Positions 38,701 to 55,074 of a stretch of DNA of 64,000 nt are shown piece by piece. A model generated the notes under the pieces. The model had not been told where the DNA came from. It worked only from the letters and a program-made list of their open reading frames with translations, and made no database searches. The translations under genes and the position numbers were made by a program. Position 1 is the first letter of the stretch, and each line of letters opens with the position of its first letter. Source of the DNA: Trichoplax adhaerens (Eukaryota; Placozoa; Uniplacotomia; Trichoplacea; Trichoplacidae); assembly GCF_000150275.1 (NCBI RefSeq), contig NW_002060944.1:4475080-4539079 (forward strand), given 5' to 3'.

Positions 38701-41136
38701 TTCGTATCATCTTTATCCTGCAAATTTGATTTGATATTTAAGGGAATATAATTCATTATCGTAATTTCTTTGCAGTAGTAAGAATAATCAACTATTAAAA
38801 CATCGCTATTAGCTATATGGAAAGAGTGTGAGAAGAAAGTAGAAACTGTTACGGTATTAGCCTCATTTCGTTACAATTCATATGTTATAGATTTATGTTA
38901 GTGCAAAACATATATTCATATAACACATGCTACTTACGTCTACTTCATTATTTGTTAATTTTAAACTGGCATTTGCTTTCTTCTTTGCACGGCCTTAACA
39001 GATTTTAGGGTGATTAGATTGCTGTGTAATAGTAAAGTATTACTTGTAATTGTGAATCAACCTTTGTCGACGACGTCCCAAACTTCGACTTTTACGACAT
39101 CATCACTAGCTGCAATAGGACGTAATGGAAGAGTAGTTCAGTACTAGATTACGAACAATACTAGTCTAGTATACGAGTATACTATCCACTAATGAAGACC
39201 TAAGATTTATCTAATCACTTAATCATGCGATACCCACATACGTATAAATAATCAATAAAGAATCAACCTACAAGAATAAAACTCTGTTGCACGTTGTTAA
39301 TTATATAATTTATAAAAGGGTGTAATTATACTCTAAATCGATAAATGCGTGGTAAACATTTGATAAGAATAGACCAGTATTATATCTTATTTATGGACAA
39401 GTAAGAATGGTTTGTTTTTTAATTATTGTTAGTAAGGCATTTTAAAGTTAATCCGCTGTTGATATACCCAAAGCAATTCTAATGTTATGAGTTAATTTTT
39501 ATCAACTACAGTATATCACCAGTCTTGTTAATATTAATTAAGAAGAAATAATTGAGAAATTGTAGAAAAGGAAATAGAGTAAATTCAAACAGACAGAATA
39601 ACTAACTAAATAACTAAATCAGGTATCTATGAACTACATTGTTGTAATATTCCTAGACATTTACTACTATAAATACTCATAAGTTGTAACAATAAAGTAA
39701 TATGAAAATCGAGTGTACGAGTATAAGGGTTAGAGTGTAAAATTTGGGTTGTATACTGTATGAAATTACAGTGGGGGCGATTTGATGAATAATAAAAGGT
39801 ACTGTTGTGATAAGAAAGACAGCCATCCAGTGCAAATTGATCAAATTAACGATAAATTAGATATTCATAATACAGTAGTTGATAGCTTTAATCAGAATAA
39901 AGAATACACTTTATCGATTTCAATTAACGCTCATTCCTTACCTTTGTAATTCCAGTGTATGTTTGCAACCTATATCCATAAAAATACTTGTCATTAAAAT
40001 GGTATTATGTCTATTCAATGCATACTCTTTACGTATACTTATAGTTGGCTGCACTATGAAGGTAGGGGGATTTAAATAGCAAAGTATAGCCATGATCAAT
40101 TACTAGTCTAGTACGTGTAGGAAAAATACCTATTCAAAATCTTACGAATCGTATCCATGTTACCTGTGTAAAACTGTTTACCGTATTATTTATTGTTGGG
40201 TTGTATTATGCAAGTGTAAAAGTCCTTTGAATGATGTAACATGGCTAGTAAAAGATTATGTGAATACTTTCAGCAGGGTCAATTCTATCTACCTGAATCT
40301 CGTTGGTAGGTGTATATCCTTCAGCGAAGGGTCGACCTTGTAATCGATTCCATAAGCAACTCTTGCCAGTATTTCGGTCACCTTTGATAATAACTTTAAC
40401 TATATGGTATAAGCATTACAAGTAGATAGATTTAGATAGAGTCACTGATATATGGATTTTATAAGAAGACAATTTATAAAATTGACTCATAATAATATAG
40501 TCGATGTACGTGTTTATTTCGATTTATGACAGCTCAATATTTTATAAAGTAAGTCTTGCAAGGGGATAGACCATTGCATAGTATGATGAGTAATGAAGGC
40601 ATCCACCAATTGACTGAGATTACATTTTGAACAGTCTTCTACACTCATGTTGAATCTTTAGGAAGAAAAGTAAGTCAAGACCAAATCGGCTAATATCTCT
40701 TGACCGATAAAGTCATTGGACTATTGATATTAAGTATCCAAAAAGGATTGATATGATTGGAGGGGCTGCATCAAACTACAGAGAGTCATTAGGCAAGATA
40801 CTGTACAAGTCGTATTGAATTATTTTTTGATTCAATTAGGCACAATGCAAATTGACTGCTGTCCACTTGCATAATCATGATTAGTAAGGTAATTAAGGTA
40901 TCCTTCTATCATGTCCATTTGTCTGTGGCTAAAATCCTCTTTTGACTGGCAATTGTACAATCGATGAAAAGTAGAAAATTCTTGTGGCTGTCATTGAAAT
41001 ACTCACTGTTATATTGTACTCCACGAGCATATTTCTTTTTCAAGGTCTGATCCATGACCTGAACACCCGTTGGAGGTGTAGGGCGATTCTCTTCATTTGT
41101 ACTTCTACTAGCAATCTTCTTTAATGCCTGAAACAT
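35743..41136 (-). CDS. RABL6: Rab-like GTPase RABL6 (Parf)
   Basis: A large GTPase with an N-terminal Ras-like domain and a long disordered tail. About 17 exons. Start [11 protein letters not shown] at 41136 matches the human start; an in-frame upstream ATG at 41187 is less likely. Exon 2 (40399-40293) has the P-loop GDRNTGKS and the switch I region (GYTPTNEIQ). Then [12 protein letters not shown] (about 39110-39060, DxxG replaced as in the family), [20 protein letters not shown] (38720-38635), [25 protein letters not shown] and [20 protein letters not shown] (38197-38108). The tail is rich in Ser, Thr, Pro, Asp and Lys, with a basic [11 protein letters not shown] stretch, and ends NDYDEL (stop 35743-35745), matching the human YEEL end. 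One small exon between 40293 and 39110 (about nine residues, human IHWSYK region) was not found. Confidence 0.92.
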
Positions 41137-41339
41137 CTTGAATTTTCTGTCAATTTTTTTTCCTTCTTTGAAAATTGGAAGAGCCACGTAGTTTGAGTAG
41201 CTCGAGCTGGTTGACTGAATTTCAATGGCAAGAACAGCCTAGTGGAACACTTTGCTCAATATTACAGGAATACTATGGAGTTGATAGCATCGTACTGTAT
41301 GTACCATACTGTTTTGTTCGCTACCGCTTTCCGTACTGA

Positions 41340-42585
41340 GAAGCACTGAGACCGGAGACCGGACTGGAGTCCAGTCTAGAGTCATCTCAATGGTAGATCG
41401 ATCCACACCATTGTTGTGGTGTTGTCAGTATGGAGTATGAAGCGACAACAACACACTGCAAAACGCGACACTGGTAGAGTATGCAGTGGTACAGTACTGT
41501 AGTGTGACGCCACTACTGATGTCACTCTCTGTAGTTCAACGCCACCGCTGTAGTGACGTGAATCACGTGATACTTGCACTTCACTTTGGTATGACGCGAT
41601 GACGCGATGACTGCTGTCACAGACTCACAATACTGAGTACGTAACTACGTCTAACTGAATTCTATCATACTGTATTACTATTTCTGTCCTAGTGTTGAAG
41701 TACTATCCCAAGCTGTCCACAGTTTACAAAATCGACAGCATCCGTCGGTCCAGATTTCTGTAATAGGAAAATCGCGGATGACCGGAGACCGGACTGGAGG
41801 ACAGTCTAGAGTCATCTCAATGGTAGATCGATCCGTACCATTGTTGTGGTGTTGTCAGTATGGAGTATGCAGCGACAACAACACACTGCAAAACACGACA
41901 CTAGTAGAGTATGCAGCGCTACAATACTGTAGTGTGACGCCACTACTGATGTCACTCTCTGTAGTTCAACGCCACCAGTGTAGTGACGTGTAATACTTGC
42001 ACTTCACTTTGGTGTCAGTATGACGCGATGACTGCTGTCACAGACTCACAATACTGAGTACGTAACCACGTGTAACTGTATTCTATTATACTGTATCACA
42101 TCTTCTGTCCTGGCGTTCAAGTACTATCCCAAGCCGTCTACAGTCTATAAAATCGACAGCATCCGTCGGTCCAGATTTCTGTAATAGGAAAATCGCTGAT
42201 GACCGGAGACCGGACTGGAGGACAGTCTAGAGTCATTGTTGTAGTGTTGTCAGTACGGAGTAGGAAGCGGTAACAACACACTGCAAAACACGACACTGGT
42301 AGAGTATGCAGTGGTACAGTACTGTAGTGTGACGCCACTACTGATGTCACTCTCTGCAGTTCAACGCCACCAGTGTAGTGACGTGTAATACTTGCACTTC
42401 ACTTTGGTGTCAGTATGACGCGATGACTGCTGTCACAGACTCACAATACTGAGTACGTAACCACGTGCAACTGTATTCTATCATACTGTATCACATCTTC
42501 TGTCCTGGTGTTCAAGTACTATCCCAAGCCGTCCACAGTCTACAAAATCGACAACATCCGTCAGTCTGGATTTCTGTAACAGGAA
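41340..42585. repeat. Three tandem copies of a roughly 425-bp unit
   Basis: Copies start with ACCGGAGACCGGACTGGAG at 41351, 41781 and 42202, periods of 430 and 421. Each holds GTAGTGTGACGCCACTACTG, CTCTGtAGTTCAACGCCACC, GTAGTGACGTG, CTTGCACTTCACTTTGG, TGACGCGATGACTGCTGTCA and ATCCGTCGGTCCAGATTTC. Copy three lacks about 45 bases after CAGTCTAGAGTCAT. The array fills almost all of the head-to-head gap between RABL6 (starts 41136) and PTGES2 (starts 42633), so it must include both promoters. Short frames inside it (41382-41579, 41778-41993, 42138-42350) recur with the repeat and are not genes. Confidence 0.95.
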
Positions 42586-42593
42586 AGTCGTGA

Positions 42594-44822
<2,229 letters not shown>

Positions 44823-45555
44823 AATTTTCGTACTTTATAATAATGTATTTTCGTATGTTGTAACACTAGAATTTTACAAGTTTTTAAACATAATTATTGC
44901 TTACTTAGGGAATTCTATTTATAATTGCTTGCGATTGTTCGTGTCACTCTGAAGGCAACAATCTCATCCTTATTGCTAGTTCGGTAACGAGTAATCTATA
45001 AATGCCTTTATTGAAATATTTATTATTTTTTAATGTACATAACTATTTTTGATATCAATGATAGCTGCAGATATACATGCTTGTACGCACAGTCTAGTAC
45101 ACATTTTAATAAACAGTACTTGTTGCTATACCACGTTATATCATTTCAATGACATGTACTGGTAAAAGTAGGAATATTACCTCAAAGAAATTACCTTATT
45201 TTACATGCGCTCTTAGGCATTGGTAATAAATATTCTACACTTACCTACTGCTACATATTCACAAAGATTATTCACTGCTACTATACTATCACTTTATTAT
45301 GCCCATTGATAAGGTGGCATCTACTAGCTTCTAAATTAAAGAATTAAAATGAAGCGTCTAGTCTAAGAACATCTCATGATAGATATTAGGATGATACATA
45401 ACTAAAAGTGTAACTGTGCTGCAATACCTTGATTAAAACTTTTTAACATAATACGTAAATATACTGTATACTTTCTTAATTGATCAGTGGTAATTCTATA
45501 AAATAGTAAAACATAAAAATTGCATGCTAGAGCAAGTGATCCATAGGTGGTAGGT
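44823..45555. other. Tail-to-tail spacer between PTGES2 and ODAD3
   Basis: AT-rich, no gene or array recognised. Confidence 0.55.
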
Positions 45556-48167
45556 TTACTTCTTCTTCTTCTTAGATCGGATTTTCTTCTTCGTTTTAGA
45601 ATCAACTATTAATTGCGACTGTCGTTTAAGCGCATCACGTGTTACAATGTCTTCATCTTCTCCACTATCTTCCTCTTCTGCAATATCAAGTGAATACAGT
45701 TATCATAAGTAACAATATAATTACAGCCCAAAATCATTAGATATTTTGTTGCACTACTTATAATATGGCACTATGCTATATTAATCGTACGATTGATTGT
45801 AACTTCATCTTACCGTCATATACGTCCCCAATGCCGTAATTATTATAAACTACTGGTAGTTTAATACGAGTATTATGTTGCGGTAATTTGTTAACCAGGG
45901 TAGAATGATACTGTAAATAAATAATTAAATTTTTGGTTAATATTTACGAAATCATTGAATTTGTTTACATAATGATTCCTATAGTCGAATTTTAGTACCT
46001 CCTCCAGTTCCATTTGCTTTTCGAGTTCCTTCATATCTCTTCCATCTAATTCTTCCATCAACTTAAGCAATTTTTGCTCGCATGTGCCCAATAAATCTAA
46101 TGTGTACTCATCTGACGTTGGCGAAAGTTGTGCTTGTGGCACATGCCCTTTAGGAACTTTAATATGGGCTAATTTATCGGCTAAATGTTCTATTCCAGCT
46201 TTAACATTAACTAATACGCGAGCAGCACGTTCTTGCCTAACTTTAGCATCTTGATATCGAGTTTCTTCTGATCCCAGATGAGCTTGAAATTCTTCAAGCA
46301 TTCTTTCACCGCTCGATAATTTCGCTTCACCACTATATTTCATGGTCTCAAACTCTTCCTGTAACTTTTCCTTTTCTTCCCGCAAGCGAACTAAAGTTTT
46401 CTCATTGTTCGATTTGAGCTGTAGTAAATGTTGCTGAGTATTTCCTTGCGACAAGAATCTTTGAACAACTTCTTTAATGTCAGATACACCAGTGGCATCT
46501 TTAATTTTTCGCATTGCATCTTCATAGGTTGTTATTTTTCGTTCTTGTTCTTCCATATTGACTGTAGGTCTATCTAGGTTACCAATTAAGTCATCCGATT
46601 GAAGAGATGCACGTTGTAGCCGTTTCTCAACTTTTTCGTGCTGACTCTTCTTTTCTTCAGCCTGTTTCTTGTACTTGGCAAGTACGCCCTCGCGATCACG
46701 TCGCGCATCATAAGTTGAACTCTCTAGTTTAGATAGCTCGGACTAAAAATCGATAACAAAAATATAAGCATATATTAATTGATGCTGAACTAAGTATTGC
46801 ACAATCAGATGTTTGCGTTTACCTTGGCAGAATCTCGAGCAATTTGAGCATCCCTGTTAGTGGCTTGAAGTTCATCATAATGCATCTTTTGGTGTTTTAT
46901 TTGTTTCTCTAAGGTGTCAAGTTCATTTGGAAATGTTTGTCGCTCCTGTTATAACGAATATTAGGGAAATAGATAAATATATGGAATATCTATTGACTAC
47001 TCTCTTAGTTTATCGAAACATTACCTCTTTCAATTTTTCAAGAATTAAAATATAAGTTTTATGCATTCGTTGCGATTCAGTGATCTTCAACTCAGCCTTA
47101 TCTAATCGATTTTCCAACATTCTAAGGGTCTAGAAAGGCAATAGATTATTATCACTTATATTATAAATTCTTTATTAGTGCATTTGTTGCTAGGGATACA
47201 ATTTTTATAATGTAGAAGACGTTTTTAGTAAGCTCAAATGCAAAGCAGCAGATGTTTGCTAAGACTTACTTGTCCCTCAGCTGATTCTCCCAAATCTGTC
47301 TTGCTCATTGCAGTATATTCACTCAGCATTTCACCAAATTTCTTCTGAAGTTCTTCAAGCTCTGATTCTTTCCTTAGTCGTTCAGAATGCATTGCATTAT
47401 ATCTTTTTCTGGTCTCGCAAACTTTCTGATCCATTTTAGATAGGGCAGTCTGATGATTAAAAAATGGAAAGTAGTGAATGAACTAGTATTTGCCGTATAA
47501 GAACTTTAAGGAAAGTAAGATTAATGGTACTATCATATTTAAGTAACATTAGTATTACCTTAGATGCCATTCCTTTCGTTGCTAATCGTACTTCCTTACG
47601 ATCAGAAAATGCTTGTTCGACGACCCTTTCATCACCCTAAATTAAAAGTAAAAAGATAATGCTTTTAATATAGATTTTACTTTATCAGAATATATGGCAG
47701 GAAAAATTTATGAGCTTACGGCTAATTTCTTCGCTAATTCGAGTCGTAGCTCTCTATTATTGCGTCTTAGCTTTGAAACAATTTCCTTGTTCTTTTTCAT
47801 AGTCCATTGCGAACTTTCGTAATAAGCTTTGCGATCGCCATCTATTAATTACGACAGATATAGATGAACTCTGAATGTCATAGACTCACAGTGCAGATAA
47901 TTATCGATTGATGATATTACAAATTTATTCGATTGATAACGAACTATCCTGGCAACAGTCTTATTTGCTGTACATCATGTATAGTACATCAACTGAAACT
48001 AGCTATCATCCGACTAATCCATAATCTAAGTAATCAGTGATAATGAAAAATGAAATCTTTGAAATATTGATATACGGTACAGGATTAGACGATACTAATA
48101 TCAAAAGTAGCTTACCCAAAAGGGAGATCTTCCTTTTCAGTTCTTCAATTTCGTCTGTCACTGTCAT
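45556..48167 (-). CDS. ODAD3: Outer dynein arm docking complex subunit 3 (CCDC151)
   Basis: A long coiled-coil protein that docks outer dynein arms on ciliary doublet microtubules. Nine exons: 48167-48116, 47841-47720, 47636-47559, 47449-47270, 47129-47025, 46945-46823, 46742-45999, 45910-45814 and 45677-45556. They total 1623 bases and join in frame to 540 residues (human 595). The protein is coiled coil almost throughout: MTVTDEIEELKRKISLL, then MDQKVCETRKRYNAMHSERL, EERQTFPNELDTLEKQIKHQ, and the conserved block TTYEDAMRKIKDATGVSDIK with VVQRFLSQGNTQQHL. The end has the acidic VYDGEEDSGEDEDIVTRDAL stretch and the basic tail KTKKKIRSKKKK, both as in vertebrates. It starts 758 bases from TXNL4B on the opposite strand, so the two may share a promoter region. 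Confidence 0.95.
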
Positions 48168-48925
48168 TGTAGCAGTTTAATATGATCTTCTGAATGGAAA
48201 TGGGTAAGATCTTCAATTGGCTATTTTGATATTTTTTATTTATCCTTGATCTATCTTCAATAATATAATCTACAGCCCACCTTCTTTCAAATTTTTAACT
48301 ATGACTGTCAAGACTGGAATAAGATCCTGGATTATCAGCGTAAGTATAAGCCTGTTTTGTTTTTTGATATCAACTTTAATACTAAAATAAAGCAGACACA
48401 CACTGCATAGGCTGCAGTATTTATGATTGTTGGCTTGATAGGTTACCTTGGTAACCAAAGATATTGACAATGCGCAGTGTATCTATACTACTATATAGCA
48501 CTATGCTTACTACAACGTTAACAGTAATTAGGGTGTAATTACTTTGCTGTAGAAGTGAAAAGAAAACTTGTATGAATTGCTGCATGTACTAGTAGTACAG
48601 TATAACACAGTACTGTACTGTACAGTATTCATTACAGTATTTAGCCACACTCATATTGTACCGTACGAATACAGTACATTGTACACTGGACTCGTACCTG
48701 CGCACTGAGCTCGCTTGGCATGATTTGGCCTTCTCGATCCAGAATGAGGGATTTCGGATACCTTGATCAATTGTAAATAGTCGTAGTTTGCATTATTGAG
48801 ATTCAATCTTATAGAGATTCACTGTTCCCTTTCAGTTCGTCATTGAATAGTATATCATAAAGTGCCATACTATCATTCTTTCTTGTATCGATTTATATCA
48901 AGGACGAATTGGTAAATTAGACAGG
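48168..48925. promoter_or_regulatory. Head-to-head spacer between ODAD3 and TXNL4B
   Basis: A 758-base divergent spacer that must hold both promoters. It has no minisatellite, but 48590-48690 is packed with CAGTACTGTACTGTACAGTA and related GTAC words. No specific transcription-factor site is claimed. Confidence 0.5.
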
Positions 48926-50018
48926 ATGAGTTTTTTACTATCTAAATTACAAAGCAAGAAAGAAGTAGATCATGCAATAAGATCGACAACGGAAAAGGTC
49001 TTGGTTTTAAGGTTCGGGCATGAAACAGATATGGTCTGCATGCAATTAGATGATATTGTAAGTATAAGGATGATCTTCTTTATCTAGACTTAACTATAAG
49101 TCGATTTATAAATTAATTTGATCATCATGATGCTACCCAAGCCTTAACGTCATAATAATAGATTAACGCGAGAGTCATTATGAATGAAATGCGATAACAT
49201 TTTTGTGGCATTCCTATTAAATCATAATACTGTGCATGTTTTGCATAAAGCTTGAATACTATCATACCCACTAGGCCAATATTCTCTTCTAATTCTGAGA
49301 ATAAATGTAAAAGATTCGCTTTATTACTGTATGTGTAATACTAGCTGTAGTGTCGTAAAGTATAAGAAAACTTTGGATCTTGTTGTTTAACTGGCGTACA
49401 CTTTTATCGACTAGTTAATGAAAACTCAAGAGAGGTTGGCTAAAATGGCAACGATATACACTATTGATGCAGATACTGTGCCCATATATATCAAATATTT
49501 CGATATTACAATTTTACCAGCCACGGTATTCTTTTTCAATGCTCAACACATGAAAGTTGATTTCGGGTAAGTGTAATTGTAATGGAGTAAAAGTACAAGT
49601 ATATGCTATGCTATCATAAATCTGTTCTAGTATGCGTATTGATGAAATTATCAGGCTTCTGATAATCACGCGTGATTTTGCGTTCAAATAGAGCGTACAT
49701 ATTGCGATTCCTTCAGTAATCTAGTACAGTATCGTACTATACTCATTCAATAAGTGACTTTGTATGTCCATAGAATGTGTTAGGTATATACGCTTATATA
49801 TCTATTAATTATCGTTAATCGAGTGTTTTTCTATAAATGTCTCCTTTTCTAGAACTGCCGATCATACAAAATTTATCGGTAGTTTTAAAACTAAGCAAAA
49901 TTTCATTGACCTGATCGAAGTTATATACCGTGGTGCTATGAGAGGAAAATATATTGTAACTAGCCCGATCGATCCTCAAGATATACCAAAATTTGACTTA
50001 CTATATAAAGGATACTAG
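48926..50018 (+). CDS. TXNL4B: Thioredoxin-like 4B (Dim1-like splicing protein)
   Basis: A Dim1-family thioredoxin-fold protein involved in pre-mRNA splicing and cell-cycle progression. Three exons, 48926-49057, 49415-49566 and 49853-50018, give exactly 149 residues, the human length. Exon 1 reads [31 protein letters not shown] and CMQLDDI. Exon 2 has [20 protein letters not shown] and [16 protein letters not shown]. Exon 3 has [31 protein letters not shown] and a C-terminal KFDLLYKGY. The paralogue TXNL4A (Dim1) differs in these regions, so the 4B assignment is firm. Confidence 0.96.
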
Positions 50019-51430
50019 AAGCACCGGCAAATAAAGCGAATATATTTATAGTACGGAATTCACCTTGATTTATCTTCATGTACAGGACAATAAACTAAAA
50101 ACTTTAGAAAATGTAATAAATCCCTATACTGTATATTCTACGTGTCTCTGTACATAATGTATATAATTTATTGTATGATTTACAATGCAGTGCAAAGAAA
50201 CTGTCACATTTACCGAATATTCTGTTTTATATATTACCGCCTTTATTCCCAATTACATGTGTTGAGGTTGTTGGATAGGTAAAACTAGCCGAATCTACTA
50301 CCTCTTAGTCATAACTTCTATTGGAAAAACTTCTTCTCGTCAAAGGGCGTATAAAAATCTCTCAATACTTAAGTATTTTATCAATCAATTTTGACCGGTA
50401 CAACTAGGGGCAAACATGTAAATTTATGTATCAAGGTTTAATATGCATCAATCAATCTCACATTGCTATTATCTATCACATATTTGTTTGTAAATGCACG
50501 TTGTACTTCTACTACATTTGTTCTGTTTAAACTGTTGGAAATAAAATCTAATTCCTCTATATTACTAACTTGCTTCAAGCTCTAATATCGTATATTAAAA
50601 AGTTGTTTTAAAAAAAATGAATTTCCAATTGAACCCTAAGCCTTCCTATTTAGTTAGCTAATTTAAAATTTTACAGAAATATGAATTTAATTAAATTCTT
50701 ACTAAGTTAATATACATTTTACTGGAATCATATTCAATAGACTCCGGATATTGAACTCTTTTTGACTTTTTATTCGGTTGTATTATTCTTCATTAATTTC
50801 CTATCCATAATGTGGATAGCTTCTTCATGGTTATTTTTTTAACTGAATTTAAATCTTGCATTTTGACAAATGTTTACATAGAAGTACCGATCCGGTTTGC
50901 TTAAACAGATATTTTTACAACTGTATTTGTTAGAGCAATGTCTTACACAAGTATCACTCTAATTTTTAAATAGCGTTATCTCCCAATTATTGGATAATGA
51001 TCATTAACAAAGAATGATAGATCGGGTTGAATGTACACTATACGTAGTCGTAATGCAGAAGAAGTCCTTATAATTTACAATCGTCCAAATTTACTGCTTT
51101 TAACGCTCGGCATTACGTTGGCACTACATTGCGTCAAGAAAATTGCTATATATCACCTCCATTAGGATTAGTTATACTTATTGCAATATAGATTTGCCAA
51201 TATTTTTGAGCAAGATCAAATAAACACAGCTTTATACACTTTCCATTCCATTGAAATTATTCGAGATTCGTAGCATAAAGTGCAACGATACCAGCAATGT
51301 TATAAATTTTTAAGTAATACTTAATACCAGTTTTCCTTCGTAGCTAATTAGCATGATATTAGTTCCTATATACGTGTACATATATATGTATATATATTTA
51401 TATGTAACATAGAGCCAAGAATCTAACGTT
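50019..51430. other. Tail-to-tail spacer between TXNL4B and ABHD16A
   Basis: AT-rich, no gene or tandem array recognised. Confidence 0.55.
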
Positions 51431-54400
51431 TTATGGTTCATGAAACCAAGGTAGTTGAAAGTGTGTTGGTGGAAGCGGCTGACAATGTACTGCTTCAAAA
51501 TCAATGACATATTTCGTAACCTAATATGGGTAATACAATGTAGAGGATTTAGACTCTTAAAAATATATAATATCATATCTGTTATAAAAATTTCTACTAA
51601 CTAAAAATAAAAGTATTTGAATTTTTGATCCAAACTCCAAATCTTTTCCTTAAATAAGTAAATAATACAGGTTGAATAATAGTACAATTAAAGTAAAGTA
51701 ATGTAATAGTAAATTGTAATAAATACGTTACCTATTTCCATCGGAAATTGAATTCCATGTTTAATTACGTACTGATCCATGTAAGTCTCAGCACGGATAT
51801 CCTTCTCAAAATTAAGACTATCCCATACAGCTCCTACAAGAGATAGATCGGAATAATATCATTACATCAATTTAGCACGTCGACACCATAAATCAGATAG
51901 TTGCAAAATCCAAACAGGATAGATAAAGTCGCTTACTTCTGCCTTCTTTGTCATCAGCCGAGAGCCAGGCACGAATAATTGGCATGCTCTCATCATCAAA
52001 CAAATAGGGATACCTAAAATTGGATTCAATTAAGCGTATAGTGCCTTCATTCTTTAATGTGATGAAGATAAAACGTTACTACCGCGAACCTCGACATTAG
52101 CAATTGTATGGCTAAGTCGTTTCCTCTATTTGTTCGAATGTCCCCAGGTCTGGTTGAGAGGGATACTAGATTAGATTGTACAGAGTACTTGATAAATTAA
52201 ATTTAACCATAGTCTACTTACACAATAGAAACTATTTCATCGCGTAAGCGTCTTATAAATAGCACAGGCCCGTGATACCTTTCAAATTGTAACCATCAAA
52301 CGTTATAATTAATATTGCAAGCTCGAATTATATCGAATACATGCATCAATTTAGTCATACTCTGATAACTGTTCGGCAATATTCAAATTTAGATAGTCCG
52401 TAACTGTTGACTTCGTTAAATTGCCTTAATAAGAAATAATAATAGCATTTAAGGATATTACTATATCGAGTGAAATTTGTTCGAAAAATTAACTAACAGA
52501 GACTTTCGGGCATTCTGTCGACTGCTAATGGAATCAAATGATCAAAGCTGGCGTCTAAGATCTACCATGTAAATATTAAAGGAATTAAAGAAAGCATTAA
52601 AAATTTGCACCCCTTTGCTAAATATGAAATATTGCACAATATCAAAAGAATACTAACAACTGCTTTTACATTCGGGTATAACATAGCGCCTGCAGAAGCA
52701 CAATAACCTCCTATGATTAATTATAATTTAAAAAAAGTGTAAATAAGCCAGTACTATTTTAAGGCTAAAGAACATGAACGGTAAATGAATCTAATCGTAA
52801 ATTAAAGAATTTTACCTATCGACCACGAATATAATACAATGTTTTTTATCTCAAACTTTAGTGATGACACAGCGTAAGAAATTACAGCATCAATAGCTAA
52901 TTTTTCAGATTTGGGAAACGGCAAGCCCTACAAATTAAAAGAGTACCCGTTTATCAAACAGATCCATATCTATAATTGACTTTGTACATTAATATATCAC
53001 ATAATGAAACAAATCATACGATTGCTGGTAGTTTAGTGTAATTATTCATAAATCTATTAATAACTTTACCGAACTATTGGCAAACCCAGGGTGGTTCCAT
53101 CCCAAAACGGAATATCCACCTGATTGAATGACATTAACAACATGAATTAATAAAATCTTTGAATTATTCAAGGATACATTACGTTCTAATGAAAAGAATA
53201 GATTTCTCACATGCTAAAGGTGTTTCCATGCAACCAACTTCGTAATATCCTGCATTACCTTCCGAGCAAATAACCTAAATAGACATGAAATTTTATCGAT
53301 CGTTAAATACTATTTTTTCATTTACAAGATCAACGTAATATTAATATTACATACCAAGATTTCACCATTCTCTTCAATACTATTTCGTCTATCCACAAAT
53401 ACAGAGTCAAGATTATTACTGTCAGCCGTTCGAAGTTTAGCTCTTTTACCACCAAACTAATAATAATTATTATAACCGATTATTAATTATACACTGTAGT
53501 GCTTTTCGATACCTGTTTATTGAAGTATTGAAAAAGCGTCAGGTTATCATTACAACTTTACAGACCTCTTCAACGAGCTTTCGACGTCCCTCATCAAGAT
53601 ATTCCCCTGTTAACGTTGAGTTATTATAAAAATATAAGAGTACAAAAGATATTTTATTGATAACTAATAGCTATGATATCAACAATACCTATGACTGCTT
53701 GAAGAAAAGACGTAGACCCAGGAAAAACTGCCCTTCGACCGAATAAATGAGCTAAACAATACCTGATAGCATATTCACTACTTAATAATTGAATTTTTAA
53801 GTACGAATATGATGTCTAGTACATTTACACGTATACGTACAATACTTACTTCGTAATTTCAATAGGATAGTTGTTTACTACAGAACCTGGATTACGACTA
53901 CCATTTTTATTACTGCACGATTCTGGAGTTAATTTCGTTTGAGCACTACATAGACCAGAAAGCGTATATAATATAATATATAAAAAAATAAATGGAATTG
54001 AATCATTTAAACAATTAATCTAACATGAAAAATTAAGAATATACCAAACTTACCCAGTTTTACAGTCAGGCTTATAATAGTCAACAGGCCATGCTTTAAA
54101 GTCAAAGTCGTATTGAGCAAGCATATTCTGTTTTAAAAATACAACCACAGATTTATAAGTTAAGAAAAACATAAAGTATAAGTTTTCTTATTAATAAGGA
54201 CACATTCACTCTGACAGGTATACCAGTCAATGATCGATACTCAAAACACGATTAAAGTAATACCCTAGCTCTTGAACTTGGTTCACTCTTCTCCGATTCT
54301 CTCAAGATTTTGATAAATTTGCTGTACTCATTATCGTTATAACGTGCTAGGCCTGCCGGTCAACAAATAGATAACGTTATTATTCTGATGCTAGATATTA

Positions 54401-55074
54401 TATATACGAGCAATTGTTCATTGTAATTTCACATCTTATCATAAAAAAAGGCGTCTTGAGATAGTTGATCTAGAACGATATATAAATTTCACATTGACAG
54501 ACAACATATGTTTTACTACACAGATGTACTGTAATGCATAGTATTCATTAAGTAGTGATAAATGATGAGTCTCGAATAATGAACTGCTTTTAGCTACAAT
54601 ACCTACCCATAGATCTTTGGTAATTATTTACTACTAATGTACAATTTTCTACTTCCTTTTATCATTAGATCTTATTCTTGTGTCATTATAATTGATATAT
54701 GACCTTAAGGCATTTAGTAGTTATTAAATACTATAATAAGTGATATGTTCTATTAATTAAGATTAATACTGTATGTTGTAGAATGTAATTATCTAGTTTA
54801 TGCATTCGATTCAATACCTCTTAATAAGTATAGCGATGTTAATAAGGTGCCAATTGATCCTAAAGCTTGTTTACTCAAAATCGGTACTAGTACTTGATGA
54901 ATAGTGTAGTCTAAAATAAGAATTATTAAGAAAGCAATTTTCAAGAGGGTTGTTTGTGTATTTTAAATTACAGTTAATCAACGATATAATCTCATATCTT
55001 GACTTACCGTTTCGATATAGGTAAATGCCAATGAAGGGCAAGTTATAATAGACTAAATTTGTTACAAAGGATAT
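51431..55074 (-). CDS. ABHD16A: ABHD16A phosphatidylserine lipase (5' end not found)
   Basis: A membrane serine hydrolase that makes lysophosphatidylserine, usually in the ER. At least 18 short exons, each matching vertebrate ABHD16A in order. Exon 55074-55008 reads VYYNLPFIGIYLYRN. Then VLVPILSKQALGSIGTLLTS (about 54911-54838), ARYNDNEYSKFIKILRES (54352-54275), YDFDFKAWPVDYYKP (54127-54060), LFGRRAVFPGSTSFLQAVIG, LDEGRRKLVEEV, GKRAKLRTADSNNLDSVFVD, CSEGNAGYYEVGCMETPLA and YSVLGWNHPGFANS. The nucleophile serine is in LYSWSIGGY (about 52860 and 52710), the acid is in FIRRLRDEIV (near 52230) and the histidine in FEAVHCQPLPPTHFQLPW (last exon 51520-51431). All triad residues are present. The human N-terminal 80 or so residues have no match that I found upstream of 55074, so the first exon or exons are missing from this model. 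Confidence 0.93.

Noticed and set aside
41382-42350. Three similar short frames on both strands with matching peptides
   Set aside because: They recur because they lie in the 425-bp tandem repeat; not independent genes.
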